Part shown: in pieces, positions 39,737 through 50,744 of the stretch | How positions within the stretch are numbered: position 1 is the first letter of the stretch | Layout of the letters: every line of letters begins with the position of its first letter | Assembly: GCA_900068845.1 (NCBI GenBank) | Contig: CEFQ01000010.1 | Location: forward strand, 849,326 to 913,325 | Reading direction: 5' to 3' | Source: Enterobacter ludwigii | Lineage (GTDB): Bacteria > Pseudomonadota > Gammaproteobacteria > Enterobacterales > Enterobacteriaceae | Length of the DNA: 64,000 nucleotides | Translations under genes and position numbers: made by a program | The notes under the pieces: model-generated | What the model was told of the DNA's origin: nothing | Seen by the model: the letters and a program-made list of their open reading frames with translations, nothing else | The model's database searches: none

Positions 39737-40327
39737 TTATTGACCGTTTTGACCATTAACCAGCCGACCCACGCCATTTTGTAGCGTATTGAAGAGCTGT
39801 TCCGGCCATCCATTGGCACCAAAAGAGGGCAATCCCGGCGGGAACCACAACGCATACCCGACCAGCGCCAGGCAAAGTGCCCGCTCCAGTTGGTTACCTT
39901 TCTGGCTTTTAAGTATCGGCAACCGAAAGCGCCAGCGACAAGGCCACAACAGCGGCACACCTGCAGGCGTTAACATATCGGCGACGATATGGCTAAGATA
40001 ACCAAGCGTCATACCTTGCAATACATCGGCCGGAAGAAACCAATCGGCGGGTACATTGATCTGGAATAGCCACAAACTTACCGCGACCGCCAGCAAACTG
40101 TGGGTAAAACCACGGTGACCAAAGGCGCGGGCGATGGGGTGCGACAACCACCTCAATCGCTGGCCTAAAACGGACTTGGGGTGATCGATATCGGGTAGCA
40201 GGCAGGTCAGCAGCGCAGCAGGGACTAAATGCCACCAATCGGCGCTGGCCAGCACTGGCGTCAGCTCCGCGCGCTTGGCAAAAATGGCGCTGGCAATGGC
40301 AAAAATGATATGGCCTTCGGCCGTCAT
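39737..40327 (-). CDS. ydjM: Inner-membrane YdjM family protein (DUF457, metal-dependent hydrolase-like)
   Basis: A 196-residue membrane protein with several hydrophobic helices. It has the His/Asp-rich family motifs MTAEGHIIFAIASAIFAK, CLLPDIDHPKS, GHRGFTHSLL and YLSHIVADMLTPAGVPLLWP, typical of the YdjM/DUF457 group of putative metal-dependent hydrolases. Function is unknown. In E. coli ydjM is induced by DNA damage through two LexA sites, and here two LexA-like boxes lie 23-55 bases upstream. I use ATG 40327; ATG 40345 would add six residues and approach the first box. Confidence 0.9.
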   Translation of the reverse strand: MTAEGHIIFAIASAIFAKRAELTPVLASADWWHLVPAALLTCLLPDIDHPKSVLGQRLRWLSHPIARAFGHRGFTHSLLAVAVSLWLFQINVPADWFLPADVLQGMTLGYLSHIVADMLTPAGVPLLWPCRWRFRLPILKSQKGNQLERALCLALVGYALWFPPGLPSFGANGWPEQLFNTLQNGVGRLVNGQNGQ

Positions 40328-40349
40328 GATGAAACCTGGCTGCATAAAA

Positions 40350-40382
40350 CTGTCGATGCATCCAGTATAGGGATTTATCCAG
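40350..40382 (-). promoter_or_regulatory. Two tandem LexA-like boxes of ydjM
   Basis: On the minus strand CTGGATGCATCGACAG (40365-40350) matches CTGT-N8-ACAG with one change, and CTGGATAAATCCCTAT (40382-40367) is a weaker second copy one base away. Paired LexA sites are also described for E. coli ydjM. Confidence 0.7.
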
Positions 40383-40427
40383 TGAATGAGAATGGTGACG
40401 CTGTAACGAAGCGTTAATATTTTTCAC

Positions 40428-40454
40428 TTTCCCGCGTCACAATGACGCGGGAAA
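40428..40454 (-). terminator. Hairpin after kduD
   Basis: TTTCCCGCGTCA and TGACGCGGGAAA form a perfect 12-bp stem with a three-base loop, 13 bases after the kduD stop on the minus strand. No long T run follows. Confidence 0.75.
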
Positions 40455-40467
40455 AGAATGGGTTATG

Positions 40468-41229
40468 TTAGCGCGCTAACCAACCGCCATCGACCGCTAA
40501 AGTATAACCCTGCACATAATCCGATGCGCCAGAGGCGAGGAACACAACCGGGCCCATCATGTCGTCCGGGATGCCCCAGCGACCTGAGGGTATACGGCCC
40601 AAAATTTCCTCGTTGCGTGATTCATCGCTGCGCAGTTGTTCCGTATTGTTGGTGGCCATATAGCCTGGTGCAATAGCGTTGACGTTGATACCGTGCTTCG
40701 CCCATTCGTTAGCCATCAGGCGCGTTAAACCCATCACCGCACTTTTTGATGCGGTGTAGGAAGGCACGCGAATGCCCCCCTGGAACGAGAGCATTGAGGC
40801 AATATTGATGATTTTGCCGCCGTTGCCTTGTGCAATAAACTGCCTTGCGACCTGCTGCGACAGGAAGAACAGGCTTTTACTGTTGATGTTCATCACATCG
40901 TCCCAATCCTGTTCGCTGAAGTTGAGCGCATCTTCGCGGCGAATAATACCGGCGTTATTCACCAGAATATCGATGCGTCCGGCATGTGCCACCGCTTGTT
41001 CAACAATGTGCGGCACAATGGAGGGTTTGGTAAGATCCGCCTGAATCGCCCAAAAACGGCGGCCTAATGCTTCAACCTTCGCTTGCGTATCATCTGGTCC
41101 AGCGCGATTGACGCCAATAATGTCACAACCTGCCTGCGCCAGACCTAGCGCCATGCCTTGCCCCAACCCGGTATTGCAGCCGGTGACCAGCGCGATTTTG
41201 CCATCAAGATTAAATGCGTTAAGAATCAT
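40468..41229 (-). CDS. kduD: 2-dehydro-3-deoxy-D-gluconate 5-dehydrogenase KduD
   Basis: KduD is a short-chain dehydrogenase that reduces 2,5-diketo-3-deoxygluconate to KDG in pectin/hexuronate breakdown. The 253-residue protein starts MILNAFNLDGKIALVTGCNT after AAGGAGCG and has the SDR motifs TGCNTGLGQG, NNAG (LVNNAGIIRR), Ser in INIASMLSFQGG and Tyr/Lys in PSYTASKSAV, with YTLAVDGGWLAR at the end as in E. coli KduD. It lies 13 bases after kduI on the same strand, forming a kduID operon placed between ydjM and hxpB, where E. coli has no such genes. Confidence 0.93.
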   Translation of the reverse strand: MILNAFNLDGKIALVTGCNTGLGQGMALGLAQAGCDIIGVNRAGPDDTQAKVEALGRRFWAIQADLTKPSIVPHIVEQAVAHAGRIDILVNNAGIIRREDALNFSEQDWDDVMNINSKSLFFLSQQVARQFIAQGNGGKIINIASMLSFQGGIRVPSYTASKSAVMGLTRLMANEWAKHGINVNAIAPGYMATNNTEQLRSDESRNEEILGRIPSGRWGIPDDMMGPVVFLASGASDYVQGYTLAVDGGWLAR

Positions 41230-41242
41230 AATTCGCTCCTTG

Positions 41243-42079
41243 TTAGCGCAGCGCGCTGATGCTGACGTGGTCCATGTCATCAAATACCTGGTTTTCGCCC
41301 ACCATGCCCCAGATAAAGGTATAACGCTGTGTTCCAACGCCCGCGTGAATTGACCAACTCGGTGAAATTACAGCTTGTTCGTTATGCACTAATAAATGGC
41401 GCGTCTCTTGCGGCTGGCCCATCATGTGGAACACGGCACTGTCGTCGGCCATATCAAAGTAGAAGTAGACTTCCATGCGGCGTTCGTGGGTGTGACACGG
41501 CATGGTGTTCCACAGATTGCCGTCGTCAAGGCGCGTTAGCCCCATCGTTAACTGGCAGGTTGGTAACACGTCGGGCACGATGAATTTATTAATGGTGCGA
41601 CGATTCGAGGTGGCGGCATCACCCAGCGTGGCTTTTACTGCCTCATCGAGGGTGATTTTTTTGTCCGGATAATGGGTATGTGCCGGCGCGCTGTTGTAGT
41701 AAAACTTCGCCGGACGGCTGGCATCTCTACTGCGGAAAATCACGCTCTGTGCGCCTTGCCCGACATATAACGCTTCCTGATTACCTATCTCCCAGGTATT
41801 GCCGTCCACTTCAATTAAACCCGGTCCGCCAACGTTAATCACGCCGAGTTCGCGGCGTTCAAGGAAGTAACTGACGCCCAGCTGTTTGCCCACCTCATGA
41901 CCGATGGTTACCGCTTTCTGCACGGGCATCACGCCGCCAATGATGATGCGATCGATATGGCTGTAAGTGAGGGTGTAATTGTCGGCGTCGAAAATTTTGT
42001 CGACCAAAAACTCGCGACGTAAGCCGTCGGTATCCAGGGTTTTGGCATGCTCGCTATGAATGCTTTGACGAATGTCCAT
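41243..42079 (-). CDS. kduI: 5-dehydro-4-deoxy-D-glucuronate isomerase KduI
   Basis: KduI isomerises 5-keto-4-deoxyuronate, the product of unsaturated oligogalacturonide cleavage, to 2,5-diketo-3-deoxygluconate, the KduD substrate. The 278-residue cupin-fold protein matches E. coli Kdu[66 protein letters not shown] (metal-binding His/Glu) and [23 protein letters not shown] 42079 follows GAGAGG. A KdgR-like operator lies about 90 bases upstream, so pectin-derived inducers should relieve repression. No pectate lyase is in the window. Confidence 0.96.
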   Translation of the reverse strand: MDIRQSIHSEHAKTLDTDGLRREFLVDKIFDADNYTLTYSHIDRIIIGGVMPVQKAVTIGHEVGKQLGVSYFLERRELGVINVGGPGLIEVDGNTWEIGNQEALYVGQGAQSVIFRSRDASRPAKFYYNSAPAHTHYPDKKITLDEAVKATLGDAATSNRRTINKFIVPDVLPTCQLTMGLTRLDDGNLWNTMPCHTHERRMEVYFYFDMADDSAVFHMMGQPQETRHLLVHNEQAVISPSWSIHAGVGTQRYTFIWGMVGENQVFDDMDHVSISALR

Positions 42080-42163
42080 CTCAGGCCTCTCAAGGGTCAA
42101 TGGAAGTGGTCCCGATGCGGGTCTTTGGGCATCTTAGGCAGGATGAGATGGTAATTCAATAAA

Positions 42164-42183
42164 AATGAAACGATGTTTTATTT
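42164..42183 (-). promoter_or_regulatory. KdgR-like operator of kduID
   Basis: AATGAAACGATGTTTTATTT (plus strand) fits the KdgR consensus AATGAAACATTGTTTCATTT at 17 of 20 positions and keeps its near-palindromic form. It lies upstream of kduI. KdgR represses pectin and KDG genes in soft-rot and related enterobacteria. Confidence 0.8.
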
Positions 42184-42207
42184 ATTTGCGTGTGCGATCA
42201 AGTTGCA

Positions 42208-42232
42208 TAAAAAAGCCCGCGTTGTGCGGGCT
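42208..42232 (-). terminator. Terminator of hxpB
   Basis: AGCCCGC and GCGGGCT form a stem around GTTGT; on the minus strand it is followed by a run of T residues. It lies just after the hxpB stop. Confidence 0.88.
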
Positions 42233-42236
42233 GTGA

Positions 42237-42905
42237 TTAACCGTGCAGATGCTCGGGTTTGAGCTGGGTTAAATCATCAAGAATTACATTGGCTAATGCC
42301 CAGCGGGCATCAGCACGATGATCGGGCGCCGGTACCACAATCGAACGCATGCGTGCGGCTTTGGTGGCAATCATGCCGTTGAAGGAGTCTTCCAACGTCA
42401 CGCAGTTAAGCGGATCGATGCCCAGTTTGGCAGCGGCGTCGAGATAGACCTGCGGATGCGGTTTACTGTATGGCAGGGTTTCAGCCGAAGCCAGCACATC
42501 AAAGTATTTGCGTAGGTCAAACATCTCCAGAACGCGCTCCAGCATGTGCAGCGGCGAAGCGGATGCCAGACCGATTTTCAAACCCTGTTGCTGGCATAAT
42601 TGTAACGCCTGTTCCACGCCTGGCAGCAGCGGGCGCGTATCTTCTACCAGCGCCAGCGCACGCGCAATAATGCGGTTCGTGACTTCTTGCTGATCCGGAC
42701 CGCTCCACGGCAGCGCTTCAAACCACATGCGCACGGTTTGATCGATACGCAAACCCAAAGTATCCGGTAGCTCATGACGGCGAGAGATATCCACATTCAG
42801 GCTGGCGAAAATATCTAACTCCGCCCGATCCCACAGCGGTTCTGAGTCGATTAACAATCCGTCCATATCAAAGATGGCGGCCATTACGGGACGACGATAT
42901 GACAT
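42237..42905 (-). CDS. hxpB: Hexitol phosphatase HxpB (YniC), HAD family
   Basis: A cytoplasmic haloacid-dehalogenase-type phosphatase. The E. coli enzyme acts on 2-deoxyglucose-6-phosphate and hexitol phosphates. The 222-residue protein has HAD motif I IFDMDGLLIDSEPLW (nucleophile and acid Asp), motif II GLASASP, the lysine in LPYSKPHPQVY, and motif III/IV TLEDSFNGMIATKAA. A helical cap domain lies between motifs I and II. Gene order ydjM-hxpB-yniB-yniA agrees with E. coli apart from the kduID insertion. It is divergent from yniB. Confidence 0.93.
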   Translation of the reverse strand: MSYRRPVMAAIFDMDGLLIDSEPLWDRAELDIFASLNVDISRRHELPDTLGLRIDQTVRMWFEALPWSGPDQQEVTNRIIARALALVEDTRPLLPGVEQALQLCQQQGLKIGLASASPLHMLERVLEMFDLRKYFDVLASAETLPYSKPHPQVYLDAAAKLGIDPLNCVTLEDSFNGMIATKAARMRSIVVPAPDHRADARWALANVILDDLTQLKPEHLHG

Positions 42906-43046
42906 ACAACAGCTCCCTTTAAAATTTGCCTTACCTTATCACGAGTGCTGTCGAAAGCCGATGTGTGGCAGGCCACGCATTTTTCAGGAAAATTTGCAGT
43001 AGTGCAGGTAGACTTAGGCAAAACTATTTCGGTTCAGGGAGACACC

Positions 43047-43583
43047 ATGACTTACCAACAGGCTGGCCGCATCGCCATCCTCAAGCGAGTGGCTGGCTGG
43101 GTGATTTTTATACCAGCATTGTTATCCACTATTATTTCTTTGCTGGGTTTTATGTTTAAGCACAGTGAAAAGCAGCCTGGCATTGATGCCGTGATGCTGG
43201 ATTTTGTCCATGTCATGGTCGATATGGTGAAGTTCAATACGCCGTTCCTGAATGTTTTCTGGCAGAACTCACCGGTGCCGGAATTTAATGGTGGCGCGAA
43301 CATTGGCTTTTGGCTGATCTATATTCTGATTTTCGTGGGCATTGCTTTGCAGGCTTCGGGCGCACGCATGTGGCGTCAGTCACGCCATATCAAAGAGGGG
43401 ATTGAAGATCAGCTGATTCTGGAACAGACCAAAGGCAGTGAAGGGCGCACACGCGCACAGCTGGAAGAGAAGATCCACATCCCGCGCCACACCATTTTTT
43501 TGCAGATTTTCCCGCTCTATATTTTGCCAATCATTATCGCTATTGCCGGCTACTTTGTACTGAAGTTACTCGGCATGCTGTAA
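43047..43583 (+). CDS. yniB: Inner-membrane protein YniB
   Basis: A 178-residue membrane protein of unknown function matching E. coli YniB along its length: MTYQQAGRIAILKRVAGWVI, FIPALLSTIISLLGFM, VMLDFVHVMVDMVKFNTPFL, FGI-type helix FWLIYILIFVGIALQASGAR, EGIEDQLILEQTKGSEG and a C-terminal hydrophobic helix. Three or four membrane segments are visible. ATG 43047 follows CAGGGAG; an open frame reaching 42945 overlaps the divergent hxpB promoter region and is unlikely to be used. It converges on yniA with only four bases between the stops. Confidence 0.93.
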   Translation: MTYQQAGRIAILKRVAGWVIFIPALLSTIISLLGFMFKHSEKQPGIDAVMLDFVHVMVDMVKFNTPFLNVFWQNSPVPEFNGGANIGFWLIYILIFVGIALQASGARMWRQSRHIKEGIEDQLILEQTKGSEGRTRAQLEEKIHIPRHTIFLQIFPLYILPIIIAIAGYFVLKLLGML

Positions 43584-43587
43584 AGCG

Positions 43588-44481
43588 TCAGGCCGGTCTG
43601 GCCTGACGTTCTCCCAACACATCTTCATCTAACAACTGGCCGATAGCGAACTGCGCTTCGCCCGTCCAGTTGCCGCCGAAAACATTGGCGCGATTAAGCA
43701 GGTAATAAAGCTGATAGACCGGCTGACGTTGTGAGAATCCGTCTTCAAGGGGCCACACCGCGTGATAGCCATCAGTAATTTGGCGCGGCAGGTCAGCGTA
43801 ATAACTCAGCATCGCCAAATCACATTCCCGGTCACCCCAATAGCAGGCAGGATCGAACAGCCACGGGCCGTTTGCGCTGCCTGCACAATTGGCGGGCCAC
43901 AAATCACCGTGTAGTAAAGAAGGTTGCGGATGATGGTTGGCTAACGTGCGTTGCACACAATCGACAATGAGCTCGGTATCGCCGTAATGCACCCCTTTTT
44001 CAGCAGCCAGTTGCAGCTGCCACCCTATGCGCTGTTCAGCAAAGAACACTGACCAGCGGCGTAACCAACTATTCGGCTGTGGCGAGGTGGTGATGTTGTT
44101 GTCGAAATCGAGACCAAATTGCGGTTGCTCGCTCCATTGGTGCAGATGCGCTAATTGCTGACCGAGTTGAAAGGCACTCTGTTCGGTAAACGGTTCGGGA
44201 AGAATATATTCGAGCAGCAAGAAGCTGGTATCTCGATCGTTGCCTACGCCATAAACCTTCGGTACGCGAACGGTTTGCGTGCGTGCCAGCAGATCAAGTT
44301 GATCGGCTTCCCAGCTAAACAACGTAAGCATGTCGCGGGTGTTACATTTGACGAACACATCTAACTCGCCATACCGGATACGCCAGGCGGGATGCACATC
44401 GCCACCGGGAAGTTCCTGATGGTCGGTGATTTGGGCATCACCGGCGTACTCGCTTAACAGACGACTAATGGCTGACCACAT
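43588..44481 (-). CDS. yniA: Fructosamine/ketosamine kinase family protein YniA
   Basis: A 297-residue cytoplasmic kinase of the fructosamine-3-kinase family, which phosphorylates sugar adducts on amines or proteins so they fall off (deglycation). It has the aminoglycoside-phosphotransferase fold: ATP Lys in DVFVKCN, catalytic LLHGDLWPANC, and the metal-binding segment LFDPACYWGDRECDLAML. The N-terminal MWSAISRLLSEY and LPGGDVHPAWRI are also typical. The true substrate is unknown. A GCGTCAGGCC/GGCCTGACG hairpin at its 3' end (43585-43608) may terminate both this gene and yniB. Confidence 0.92.
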   Translation of the reverse strand: MWSAISRLLSEYAGDAQITDHQELPGGDVHPAWRIRYGELDVFVKCNTRDMLTLFSWEADQLDLLARTQTVRVPKVYGVGNDRDTSFLLLEYILPEPFTEQSAFQLGQQLAHLHQWSEQPQFGLDFDNNITTSPQPNSWLRRWSVFFAEQRIGWQLQLAAEKGVHYGDTELIVDCVQRTLANHHPQPSLLHGDLWPANCAGSANGPWLFDPACYWGDRECDLAMLSYYADLPRQITDGYHAVWPLEDGFSQRQPVYQLYYLLNRANVFGGNWTGEAQFAIGQLLDEDVLGERQARPA

Positions 44482-44570
44482 CGGGTAATCCTCTTGGTTC
44501 GCTGCGTGAGTTCGATTGTAACGCGCAAAACTTCAGCAAATTTGACCTCGATGCCGTTTTTTGCAACGTG

Positions 44571-44861
44571 TCAGGATTGTTTTTTCAGAAACGCGTCCAG
44601 CGTTGTCACTGCCACTTCAGGTTTATGGTCAAGGGCGATTTGGGCAAATCCCGCAGCTTGTTCAGCGACTTCATGCTCCTCTAAGGCGCTGACCGTGCCA
44701 AAGCTATTGGTGCCAAGCTCATGCGGATGGCCTTCATCATCCGTTAACGTCGTGCTGTATCCGCCATTAATCATGGCGCTATTAACCGACTGCAGGTCGC
44801 CGAGTCCGTTCTCCTGGTATTTCAGCGTGACAATGTAACGTTTTACATCATGGTCGCTCAT
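44571..44861 (-). CDS. ydiZ: GhoS-like (DUF2622) small protein, YdiZ
   Basis: A 96-residue acidic cytoplasmic protein. The pattern KRYIVTLKYQENG, INGGYSTTLTDDEGHPHEL, NSFGTVSALEEHEVAEQ and EVAVTTLDAFLKK resembles GhoS, the antitoxin endoribonuclease of the type V GhoT/GhoS pair, and the DUF2622 family. E. coli has ydiZ in this neighbourhood next to yniA, which supports the name. No GhoT-like membrane toxin is encoded nearby. I prefer the second ATG (44861), six bases after GAGG, over 44864. RNase or antitoxin function is inference from family resemblance. Confidence 0.7.
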   Translation of the reverse strand: MSDHDVKRYIVTLKYQENGLGDLQSVNSAMINGGYSTTLTDDEGHPHELGTNSFGTVSALEEHEVAEQAAGFAQIALDHKPEVAVTTLDAFLKKQS

Positions 44862-45192
44862 CATTCACCTCATTGTTATCGAACAGATTCAGCGTAGACC
44901 AGCAAGCAGGATTGAGCGAATTTCGAGCAGTTTATTGGGAGGAAATGACGCATCAATCTACCGCGCTACACTTCGGATATTTCTTGTTGTTCTTAAGCTG
45001 TTATTTGGTTATTTGCCCCCTATAATGCGCAACGGAAATGGGAAGAATCCCATTAAATGAGCGCTTCAGCGGCTTTCCTGGCTTTTTTTGTGAGTACATG
45101 CTTTTTTACAAAACTTACGCTAAATTGCATTGCTTGGTCGGAGAAACGCTTCAAACTCTTCGTTTTTTAAACTGTCGTACGGATTATTTTTA
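44862..45192. other. ydiZ-ydiY intergenic region; pfkB not present
   Basis: 331 bp without a gene. E. coli carries pfkB in this neighbourhood; here it is missing with no remnant I can see. The right half holds the ydiY promoter and a hairpin AATGGGA/TCCCATT (45037-45054) in the leader. Confidence 0.7.
45021..45026 (+). promoter_or_regulatory. Likely -10 element of ydiY
   Basis: A perfect TATAAT at 45021-45026 with only a weak -35 (CTGTTA at 44998-45003, 17-base spacing). Transcription from about 45033 would give a 160-base leader carrying the hairpin at 45037-45054. Confidence 0.55.
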
Positions 45193-45954
45193 ATGAAAGC
45201 CCTTAACAAGCTGTCCGCTGTTTTATTGCTCTCTGCTGGAGCATTTTGTCACCAGGCATTTGCAGATAACGCTGTTTTCACCTCCATGGATGATCCTTCT
45301 ACGGCAAAAAAACCGTTTGAAGGCAGTGCGTCAGCGGGTTATCTGGCTCAAACCGGTAACACCACCAGCTCTTCTCTGAGTGCCGCTACCAACATGACGT
45401 GGTACCAAACCAATACTGCATGGAGCCTGTGGGGTAACGCCTCGAACAACTCCTCTAACGATGAGCGTTCATCCGAGACCTACAACATTGGTGGTCGTAG
45501 CCGTTATAACCTCAACAGCGCCGATTACCTGTTTGGTCAGGCAAGCTGGTTAAGTGACCGTTTCAACGGTTATGACTCCCGCGACGTATTGACCGCTGGT
45601 TACGGTCGCCAGTTCCTCAACGGTCCTGTTCACTCACTGCGTGCTGAAGTCGGTCCGGGTGTGCGTTACGACGATTTCCATGATGGCGGCCATGAAACCA
45701 AAGCTCTCGGCTATGGTGCGGTGAGCTATCAGTGGCAGCTGACCGATACCACCAAATTTATCCAGGGTGTTTCCGTGCTGAGCAGCTTCGGTGAAGACAC
45801 CACGCTGAACTCAGAAACCGCGCTGCAGGTGGCAATTAATGCGCACTTCGCGCTGAAGCTGGGTTACAACGTGACCTGGAACAACAATCCGCCAGAATCT
45901 GCGCCGGATCGTACTGATACCAAAACCACTATCCAGCTCTCATACTCAATGTAA
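45193..45954 (+). CDS. ydiY: Outer-membrane DUF481 protein YdiY
   Basis: A 253-residue beta-barrel-like protein of the DUF481 (salt-induced outer membrane protein) family. The signal peptide is MKALNKLSAVLLLSAGAFCHQ-like, ending near AFA; then FEGSASAGYLAQTGNTTSSS, WSLWGNASNNSSNDERSSE, GGRSRYNLNSADYLFGQASW, LTAGYGRQFLNGP and the C-terminal TTIQLSYSM with alternating hydrophobic residues. It matches E. coli YdiY in length. Function is unknown. ATG 45193 starts directly at the signal peptide; the frame extends 21 codons further without a ribosome site. A strong terminator follows. Confidence 0.9.
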   Translation: MKALNKLSAVLLLSAGAFCHQAFADNAVFTSMDDPSTAKKPFEGSASAGYLAQTGNTTSSSLSAATNMTWYQTNTAWSLWGNASNNSSNDERSSETYNIGGRSRYNLNSADYLFGQASWLSDRFNGYDSRDVLTAGYGRQFLNGPVHSLRAEVGPGVRYDDFHDGGHETKALGYGAVSYQWQLTDTTKFIQGVSVLSSFGEDTTLNSETALQVAINAHFALKLGYNVTWNNNPPESAPDRTDTKTTIQLSYSM

Positions 45955-45972
45955 GCGAGCCGAATAGGGATC

Positions 45973-46009
45973 ACCGCTGCCAGGCCTGTGCCTCGCAGCG
46001 GTTTTTTTT
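45973..46009 (+). terminator. Terminator of ydiY
   Basis: ACCGCTGC (45973-45980) pairs with GCAGCGGT (45995-46002), then eight T residues. Confidence 0.92.
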
Positions 46010-46044
46010 ATTTCTCTTTAGCTTAGCGAATCTCAGCACGGGTT

Positions 46045-46194
46045 TTGATCGGCGGTGAAAGCTGCTATTATCATCGCCGCTTTACACTCCTGGCGTCATT
46101 CCGACAATGTGGGTCTGACATCACGCCAGGTAACACACTACGAAACTGATTTTTGCATGTAGGCTTTCGTGTGGCTTACCACTGCAATTAAGGA
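46045..46194 (+). promoter_or_regulatory. thrS promoter and structured leader (candidate ThrRS operator)
   Basis: TTGATC (46045-46050) and TTATCA (46068-46073), 17 bases apart, form a likely promoter. The leader can form CCTGGCGT/ACGCCAGG (46089-46096 with 46123-46130) and a longer bulged stem from GGTAACACACTACGAAA (46129-46145) with TTTCGTGTGGCTTACC (46165-46180), just before the ribosome site AAGGA (46190-46194). In E. coli ThrRS binds tRNA-like hairpins at this place and represses its own translation. Whether these hairpins mimic tRNA-Thr is inferred from position. Confidence 0.55.
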
Positions 46195-46200
46195 TATGAA

Positions 46201-48685
<2,485 letters not shown>

Positions 48686-48700
48686 GCCTTCAAGTAATAA

Positions 48701-48982
<282 letters not shown>

Positions 48983-49061
48983 GTAAACTTTTTATAAATC
49001 TGCCTGATAACTTTGCGTACCGGCCTTCGGCCAGCAGGGGATAGGGCATCACAGAATATGA

Positions 49062-49433
<372 letters not shown>

Positions 49434-49443
49434 GTCAGTTGAA

Positions 49444-49466
49444 AAAGGGAGCTTGCTCCCTTTTTT
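49444..49466 (+). terminator. Terminator after rplT
   Basis: AAGGGAG/CTCCCTT hairpin followed by six T residues (TTTTTTATTA). It ends the thrS-infC-rpmI-rplT unit in part; pheST has its own promoter downstream. Confidence 0.85.
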
Positions 49467-49490
49467 ATTACCCGCAACTCACGCAAAAGA

Positions 49491-49519
49491 TTGACATTTT
49501 GGTCGCTGCGCATTTCAAT
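49491..49519 (+). promoter_or_regulatory. pheMST promoter
   Basis: A perfect -35 TTGACA (49491-49496) and, 17 bases on, a -10 of TTCAAT (49514-49519, 4 of 6). It would start transcription near 49526, about 30 bases before the leader peptide gene. Confidence 0.7.
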
Positions 49520-49554
49520 AGTGCGGTTTCTAAATATGACAAGGTAATGCAAGC

Positions 49555-49599
49555 ATGAATGCTGCTATTTTCCGTTTCTTTTTTTACTTTAGCGCCTGA
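49555..49599 (+). CDS. pheM: pheST operon leader peptide PheM
   Basis: A 14-codon gene, MNAAIFRFFFYFSA, with five phenylalanines; E. coli PheM differs only in the last residue (Thr). Ribosome stalling at the Phe codons when charged tRNA-Phe is scarce prevents formation of the terminator at 49646-49673 and lets pheST be transcribed. The gene is too short for ordinary gene finders. Confidence 0.95.
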   Translation: MNAAIFRFFFYFSA

Positions 49600-49645
49600 A
49601 CATCAGGGGCTTTTGCGCATAAGAAAAGAAACGAAAAATCGCGCT

Positions 49646-49673
49646 AAAAGCCTCCCTCGTGGAGGCTTTTTTG
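49646..49673 (+). terminator. Attenuator of pheST
   Basis: AAAAGCCTCC, loop CTCGT, GGAGGCTTTTTTGTTT. An alternative upstream hairpin, CCTGAACATCAGG (about 49595-49607), overlaps the end of pheM. Together with the Phe-rich leader peptide this is a classical amino-acid attenuator. Confidence 0.93.
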
Positions 49674-49719
49674 TTTCTGGCGACACTTAATCGGATCATC
49701 TGATCCCAACGAGAACTGA

Positions 49720-50730
<1,011 letters not shown>

Positions 50731-50744
50731 GGGCAGGTTATCCA

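Noticed and set aside
42945-43046. N-terminal extension of YniB from ATG 42945
   Set aside because: The extra 34 residues have no match to YniB, while ATG 43047 has a good ribosome site and gives the E. coli start.
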